From Gemmatimonadaceae bacterium (GTDB lineage: Bacteria > Gemmatimonadota > Gemmatimonadetes > Gemmatimonadales > Gemmatimonadaceae), in NCBI GenBank assembly GCA_025356185.1, contig JANXUN010000289.1, positions 1-9,625 on the forward strand: DNA of 9,625 nucleotides, given 5' to 3'. This document shows, piece after piece, positions 6,702-9,625 of this stretch. The notes under the pieces were generated by a model, which saw only the letters and a list, made by a program, of their open reading frames with translations, searched no databases and was not told where the DNA came from. The position numbers were made by a program, and so were the translations under genes. Numbering within the stretch: position 1 is the first letter of the stretch; the number at the start of each line of letters is the position of its first letter.

Positions 6702-6917
6702 TTACTTCCGAAAGCCTGACGTCAGGCGCTTGGCGGTGTCGGGACTGACCACATACACGACGCCGTAAATGACCGCGCCGATGAGCGCGAATTTCAGTGT
6801 GATACCCAATAGCCAGAGCACGAGCCCAAACAACGGCGCGAGCACACCAAACACCAGCTTGAGCGCAAATAGCCCAAGCAGGGCGATTAGTCCGATTTTG
6901 AAGAGATTGCGCAGCAT
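6702..6917 (-). CDS. Small two-helix membrane protein, 71 aa
   Basis: No recognised family. After a short basic start (MLRNLFK) the chain is hydrophobic to about residue 58: a first span near 8-30 and a second near 32-57, separated only by short turns, then a polar, basic C-terminus (SPDTAKRLTSGFRK). A two-pass inner-membrane protein is the simplest reading. I prefer ATG at 6917 because GGA on the minus strand (6925-6927) is spaced seven bases from it; a TTG at 6923 would add two residues but has no room for a ribosome site. It is convergent with the glycosyltransferase (stops 5 bp apart) and divergent from lipA. No signal of transfer or decay is visible. Function is unknown. Confidence 0.75.
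   Translation of the reverse strand: MLRNLFKIGLIALLGLFALKLVFGVLAPLFGLVLWLLGITLKFALIGAVIYGVVYVVSPDTAKRLTSGFRK
6714..6727. other. Perfect 14-bp palindrome GCCTGAC/GTCAGGC
   Basis: A gapless inverted repeat lies inside the last codons of the small membrane gene, 17 bases past the glycosyltransferase stop. It could act as a weak bidirectional hairpin between the convergent genes, but there is no T-run on the plus strand and only TTT on the minus strand, so it is not called a terminator. The half-site CCTGA/TCAGG also forms the outer arms of the dyad at 4738-4764. Confidence 0.4.
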
Positions 6918-6975
6918 CGACAAATCCGTGGCAGAAGGAGTGCTTTCTAACTCGTACGATAGCGCCTCTCGCGGG

Positions 6976-6992
6976 TTTCGCCATCGGCGAAA
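6976..6992. promoter_or_regulatory. 7-bp inverted repeat TTTCGCC-ATC-GGCGAAA (candidate operator)
   Basis: Two perfect 7-base arms with a 3-base centre lie in the 193-bp gap between the divergent small membrane gene and lipA, about 59 bp from the former and 118 bp from the latter. No T-run follows on either strand, so it is not a terminator. Its position suggests a regulator site for one or both genes. Elsewhere in 6918-7110 there is an isolated TTGACA at 7012-7017 with no well-spaced -10; nothing else is evident. Confidence 0.4.
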
Positions 6993-7110
6993 ATACGGAC
7001 TACTACCTAAATTGACATAGAAGGTTACCCCCTCGTGGCCTATGCTGTGACGCGGGACTAGCTTCCCACCTCCTCGACGACACGTTCGCTGGTCTCCATT
7101 TCGAGCGACA

Positions 7111-8028
7111 ATGGCCGAAGCGCTGTATCAGATCATGGGACGCCACCGCCGAGATCCACTGCCCGAGCGGAAGCCGCAGTGGCTCAAGGTGAAAGCCCCA
7201 GGAAGCGACAACTACTTGCGACTCAAGCACATGATGCGGGAGCTCAACCTGCATACTGTCTGCGAAGAAGCGCATTGCCCGAACATCGGCGAGTGCTGGG
7301 AACATGGCACCGCCACCTTTATGATTCTTGGCGATGTCTGTACGCGCAATTGCGCCTACTGCGCCGTCTCGCATGGACGACCGCCCAAGTACGACATCGA
7401 GGAACCGTCGCGCGTCGCGCAGGCGATCGCCGAGCTCAATTTGCGGCATGCGGTCATCACGTCAGTAGATCGCGATGACCTGCCCGACTTCGGCTCGTTC
7501 ATCTTTGCCGAAACGATCCGGCAAATCCACGAACGACTGCCGACGTGCTCGATCGAAGTACTCGTCCCTGACTTTCAAGGTAACGAAGACTCCATTCGCG
7601 CGGTGCTCGAGGCACGTCCGGACATCTACAATCACAACACCGAAACGGTGCCGCGATTGTACAAAAAAGCGCGACCAGGCGGACGCTACGAGCGGCTGCT
7701 CGAAATCTTTCGCGTTGCGAAGCGGATCGCGCCGGACATTCCCACGAAAACGGGAATCATTCTCGGACTCGGCGAAACGAATGAAGAAGTCGTTGAAGTG
7801 ATGAAAGATTTGCGTGCCGTTGACGTCGATATCCTGACGCTGGGACAGTATCTGCGTCCGTCAGACGGACACATCGCACTCGATCGCTACGTCACTCCCG
7901 ACGAGTTTCGTGAGTTGTACACCATCGGCATGTCCCTCGGATTTCGACATGTCGAAAGTGGACCGTTAGTGCGCTCCAGCTATCACGCCTGGGAACAAGT
8001 CCAAGCCGCCGGCATGGCGTCCGCTTAG
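7111..8028 (+). CDS. lipA: Lipoyl synthase
   Basis: Radical SAM enzyme that inserts two sulfurs into the octanoyl chain on lipoyl domains, completing the lipoyl cofactor of E2 and GcvH proteins in the cytosol. Both cluster motifs are present: CEEAHCPNIGEC (Cys51, 56, 62), which binds the sacrificial auxiliary 4Fe-4S cluster, and CTRNCAYC (Cys77, 81, 84), the radical SAM CxxxCxxC. The C-terminal RSSYHA (288-293) supplies the serine ligand of the auxiliary cluster. Other family blocks include NHNTETVPRLY and TKTGIILGLGE. At 305 aa the length is normal. Start ATG at 7111 has only a weak GAG ahead of it; an in-frame ATG at 7135 would drop eight residues. It is followed after 80 bp (a heptamer array) by pdhA, so cofactor synthesis and its client complex are clustered. 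No lipB is in the window. Confidence 0.97.
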   Translation: MAEALYQIMGRHRRDPLPERKPQWLKVKAPGSDNYLRLKHMMRELNLHTVCEEAHCPNIGECWEHGTATFMILGDVCTRNCAYCAVSHGRPPKYDIEEPSRVAQAIAELNLRHAVITSVDRDDLPDFGSFIFAETIRQIHERLPTCSIEVLVPDFQGNEDSIRAVLEARPDIYNHNTETVPRLYKKARPGGRYERLLEIFRVAKRIAPDIPTKTGIILGLGETNEEVVEVMKDLRAVDVDILTLGQYLRPSDGHIALDRYVTPDEFRELYTIGMSLGFRHVESGPLVRSSYHAWEQVQAAGMASA

Positions 8029-8103
8029 GTCTTTCGTCTTTCGTCTTTCGTCTTTCGACTTTCGTCTCTCGTCTCGGTCTTTAGCTCCCGTCTTCCGTCT
8101 CCC
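8029..8103. repeat. Tandem heptamer array, unit GTCTTTC grading into GTCTCCC
   Basis: Starts on the base after the lipA stop. Units: four perfect GTCTTTC (8029-8056), GACTTTC (8057-8063), GTCTCTC (8064-8070), a shortened GTCTC plus G (8071-8076), GTCTTTA (8077-8083), GCTCCC (8084-8089), GTCTTCC (8090-8096) and GTCTCCC (8097-8103). Five bases later comes the ATG of pdhA. The array therefore forms nearly all of the lipA-pdhA spacer and leaves a pyrimidine-rich leader with no Shine-Dalgarno. It has the same period and final unit as the array at 1485-1572. Confidence 0.93.
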
Positions 8104-8108
8104 TTCTT

Positions 8109-9155
8109 ATGTCTTCGGTTACAAATCGCCGCAAGAAGTCCGAGCCTGGCCCGCGCGCAGTCGCCAGCCCTTCTGAAAAAGCCACGGCACCGGCAACCAA
8201 TCGGGAATTGCTTTTTTCCATGCTGTTGCAGCGTCGCTTCGAAGAGCGGTGCGCGGAGATGTATGCCATCGGACGCGTCGGCGGCTTCTGTCATTTGTAC
8301 ATCGGGCAAGAAGCGGTGTCGACGGGCATCATCTCGCAGCTGCGTCACGATGACTACATCATCACCACGTATCGCGATCATGGGCAAGCACTCGCGCGCG
8401 GCATGCATCCGCGTGCCGTGATGTCGGAGTTGTTTGGTCGACAAGATGGATGCGCCAAAGGCAAAGGCGGATCGATGCACATGTTCGACAAACAGCTCGG
8501 ATTTTTGGGCGGACACGGTATTGTTGGCGGACACATTCCGATCGCTGCCGGCGTAGGCTTCGCAATCAAATACCGCGGCGGAGATCAAGTCATTGTGTGC
8601 TTCATGGGTGAAGCCGCCGTGAACAACGGCGCGTTTCACGAAGCCCTCAACATGGCGTCGCTCTGGAAGCTGCCGTGCCTGTTCGTTATCGAAAACAATC
8701 GTTACGGCATGGGCACCGCGGTCGAACGCGCGTCGGCGATTCACGACATCTACAAGCGGGGCGCATCGTACGATATGCCGCGCGGAGTGGTTGATGGTCA
8801 GGATGTGCTGGCAGTGCGCGCTGCCGCGGCCGAAGCGATCGAACGCGCACGCAAGGAAAGCGTTCCCACGCTCCTCGAAATTCGCACGTATCGCTTTATG
8901 GGACACTCGATGTCCGATGCCGTCAGCGGCACGTATCGCACGAAAGAAGAACTTGAGCAGTACCTCAAACGCGATCCGATTGTGCTGCATCGCCAACGCA
9001 TGGAAGAGACCGGCGAAATTACCGCCGCGGATGTCGCTGCCATGGACGACGAGATCAAGAAGATGGTGCAGGAAAGCATTGACTTCGCAGAACAGAGTCC
9101 AGAGCTGCCCGTCGAAGCGCTCATGGAAGACATCCTCGTCGAAACCACGAGCTGA
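8109..9155 (+). CDS. pdhA: Pyruvate dehydrogenase E1 component, alpha subunit
   Basis: Thiamin-diphosphate-dependent subunit that, with E1-beta, decarboxylates pyruvate (or a related 2-oxo acid) and passes the acyl group to lipoyl-E2. After about 35 low-complexity basic residues come the family blocks [43 protein letters not shown] and [22 protein letters not shown]. The ThDP motif runs from Gly167 to Asn197 and ends in ENNRYGMGT, and RFMGHSMSD marks the phosphorylation-loop region. Oddity: the motif begins GEA (167-169) instead of GDG. Length (348 aa) is typical. Start ATG at 8109 directly follows the heptamer array and lacks a Shine-Dalgarno. The gene is 13 bp from pdhB and downstream of lipA. 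A branched-chain or acetoin E1 is the alternative, but the ENNRYGMGT block and lipA linkage favour pyruvate. Confidence 0.93.
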   Translation: MSSVTNRRKKSEPGPRAVASPSEKATAPATNRELLFSMLLQRRFEERCAEMYAIGRVGGFCHLYIGQEAVSTGIISQLRHDDYIITTYRDHGQALARGMHPRAVMSELFGRQDGCAKGKGGSMHMFDKQLGFLGGHGIVGGHIPIAAGVGFAIKYRGGDQVIVCFMGEAAVNNGAFHEALNMASLWKLPCLFVIENNRYGMGTAVERASAIHDIYKRGASYDMPRGVVDGQDVLAVRAAAAEAIERARKESVPTLLEIRTYRFMGHSMSDAVSGTYRTKEELEQYLKRDPIVLHRQRMEETGEITAADVAAMDDEIKKMVQESIDFAEQSPELPVEALMEDILVETTS

Positions 9156-9168
9156 GAGCGCAACCACC

Positions 9169-9625
9169 ATGGCCGTTATTACTTACCGCGATGCGCTCAA
9201 CATGGCGTTACGCGAAGAGATGCAACGCGATGATCGCGTATTTTTGATGGGCGAAGAAGTTGCCGTCTATCAGGGCGCGTACAAAGTGTCGAAAGGTCTG
9301 CTGCAAGAGTTTGGTGAGATGCGCGTCGTCGACACGCCAATCACCGAACTGGGATTCGCTGGCGTTGGCGTGGGTGCGGCGATGGCAGGGCTGCGTCCGA
9401 TCATCGAATTCATGACGTGGAATTTTGCCTTGCTCGCACTCGACCAGGTGGTCAACGCGGCGGCCAAGATGCTGTATATGTCGGGCGGACAATTTCCGAT
9501 GCCGATAGTGTTCCGCGGCCCGAACGGTGCCGCGCTGCAGCTTGGCGCGCAGCACTCACAGGCGTGGGAATCGTGGCTCGCCCACATCCCGGGGCTCAAG
9601 GTCGTCGCACCGGCCACGCCGTACG
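9169..9625 (+). CDS. pdhB: Pyruvate dehydrogenase E1 component, beta subunit (3' partial)
   Basis: Starts with ATG at 9169, 13 bp after the pdhA stop, and stays open through the right edge; 152 codons are visible. The chain reads [19 protein letters not shown], then [57 protein letters not shown], and [26 protein letters not shown], all standard E1-beta blocks, including the glutamate of MGEEV and the FMTWNF segment at the ThDP site and subunit interface. No lipoyl domain is fused at the N-terminus, unlike many alphaproteobacterial PdhB proteins. It forms an alpha2beta2 heterotetramer with PdhA. An E2 gene probably follows beyond the window. Confidence 0.95.
   Translation, partial: MAVITYRDALNMALREEMQRDDRVFLMGEEVAVYQGAYKVSKGLLQEFGEMRVVDTPITELGFAGVGVGAAMAGLRPIIEFMTWNFALLALDQVVNAAAKMLYMSGGQFPMPIVFRGPNGAALQLGAQHSQAWESWLAHIPGLKVVAPATPY

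Noticed and set aside
6935..6940. AAGGAG on the plus strand as a ribosome binding site
   Set aside because: No start codon follows at 5-12 bases and no open frame of interest begins there.
7012..7046. TTGACA (7012-7017) with TATGCT (7041-7046) as a lipA promoter
   Set aside because: The spacer is 23 bp, too long for a standard sigma-70 promoter, and no hexamer at 16-18 bp resembles a -10.
8025..9170. 381-aa open frame antisense to the whole of pdhA
   Set aside because: It mirrors a well-conserved gene, its product shows no family features and its C-terminus is just translated heptamer repeat. Long antisense frames are expected in GC-rich coding DNA.

Overview
This is a GC-rich bacterial window carrying seven complete protein genes and two genes cut by the window edges. 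The gene set suggests a diderm, respiring bacterium: an Omp85-type outer-membrane barrel, lipoyl synthase, and split E1-alpha/E1-beta subunits of a 2-oxo acid dehydrogenase. My best guess is a Gemmatimonadota-like soil or sediment lineage. That guess rests on overall impression (gene style, codon use, divergent hypothetical proteins) and not on a marker gene.

Layout. (1) 3-1478 (+): a POT/PTR2-family proton-coupled peptide transporter lacking its first few codons. (2) 1485-1572: a tandem array of the heptamer GTCTCCC that fills almost the whole gap between two convergent stop codons. (3) 4700-1573 (-): a three-gene block made of an unrecognised 241-aa protein, a 195-aa coiled-coil protein that looks PspA/IM30-like, and, overlapping it by 4 bp, a 589-aa Omp85-superfamily barrel with one POTRA-like domain. 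(4) 4701-4878: a divergent control region with an imperfect 27-bp dyad. (5) 4879-6696 (+): a family 2 glycosyltransferase fused to a disordered, charge-rich tail of about 360 residues that includes a 15-bp minisatellite and arginine-rich patches. (6) 6917-6702 (-): a 71-aa two-helix membrane protein, convergent with the glycosyltransferase. (7) 6918-7110: a second divergent region with a TTTCGCC/GGCGAAA hairpin. (8) 7111-9625 (+): lipA, a second heptamer array (GTCTTTC drifting into GTCTCCC), pdhA, and the start of pdhB, which runs off the end.

How the genes fit together. LipA makes the lipoyl cofactor carried by the E2 subunit of the complex whose E1 is encoded by pdhA/pdhB, so lipA-pdhA-pdhB is a coherent metabolic cluster. 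The minus-strand block may be an envelope module that pairs an inner-membrane-associated coiled-coil protein with an outer-membrane barrel. This is inferred from co-transcription, not proven. No tRNA, rRNA, CRISPR array, insertion sequence or phage gene was seen.

The observations most worth a second look are the two related heptamer arrays placed directly against stop codons, the glycosyltransferase with an RNA-binding-like disordered tail, and the PspA-like/Omp85 coupled gene pair.
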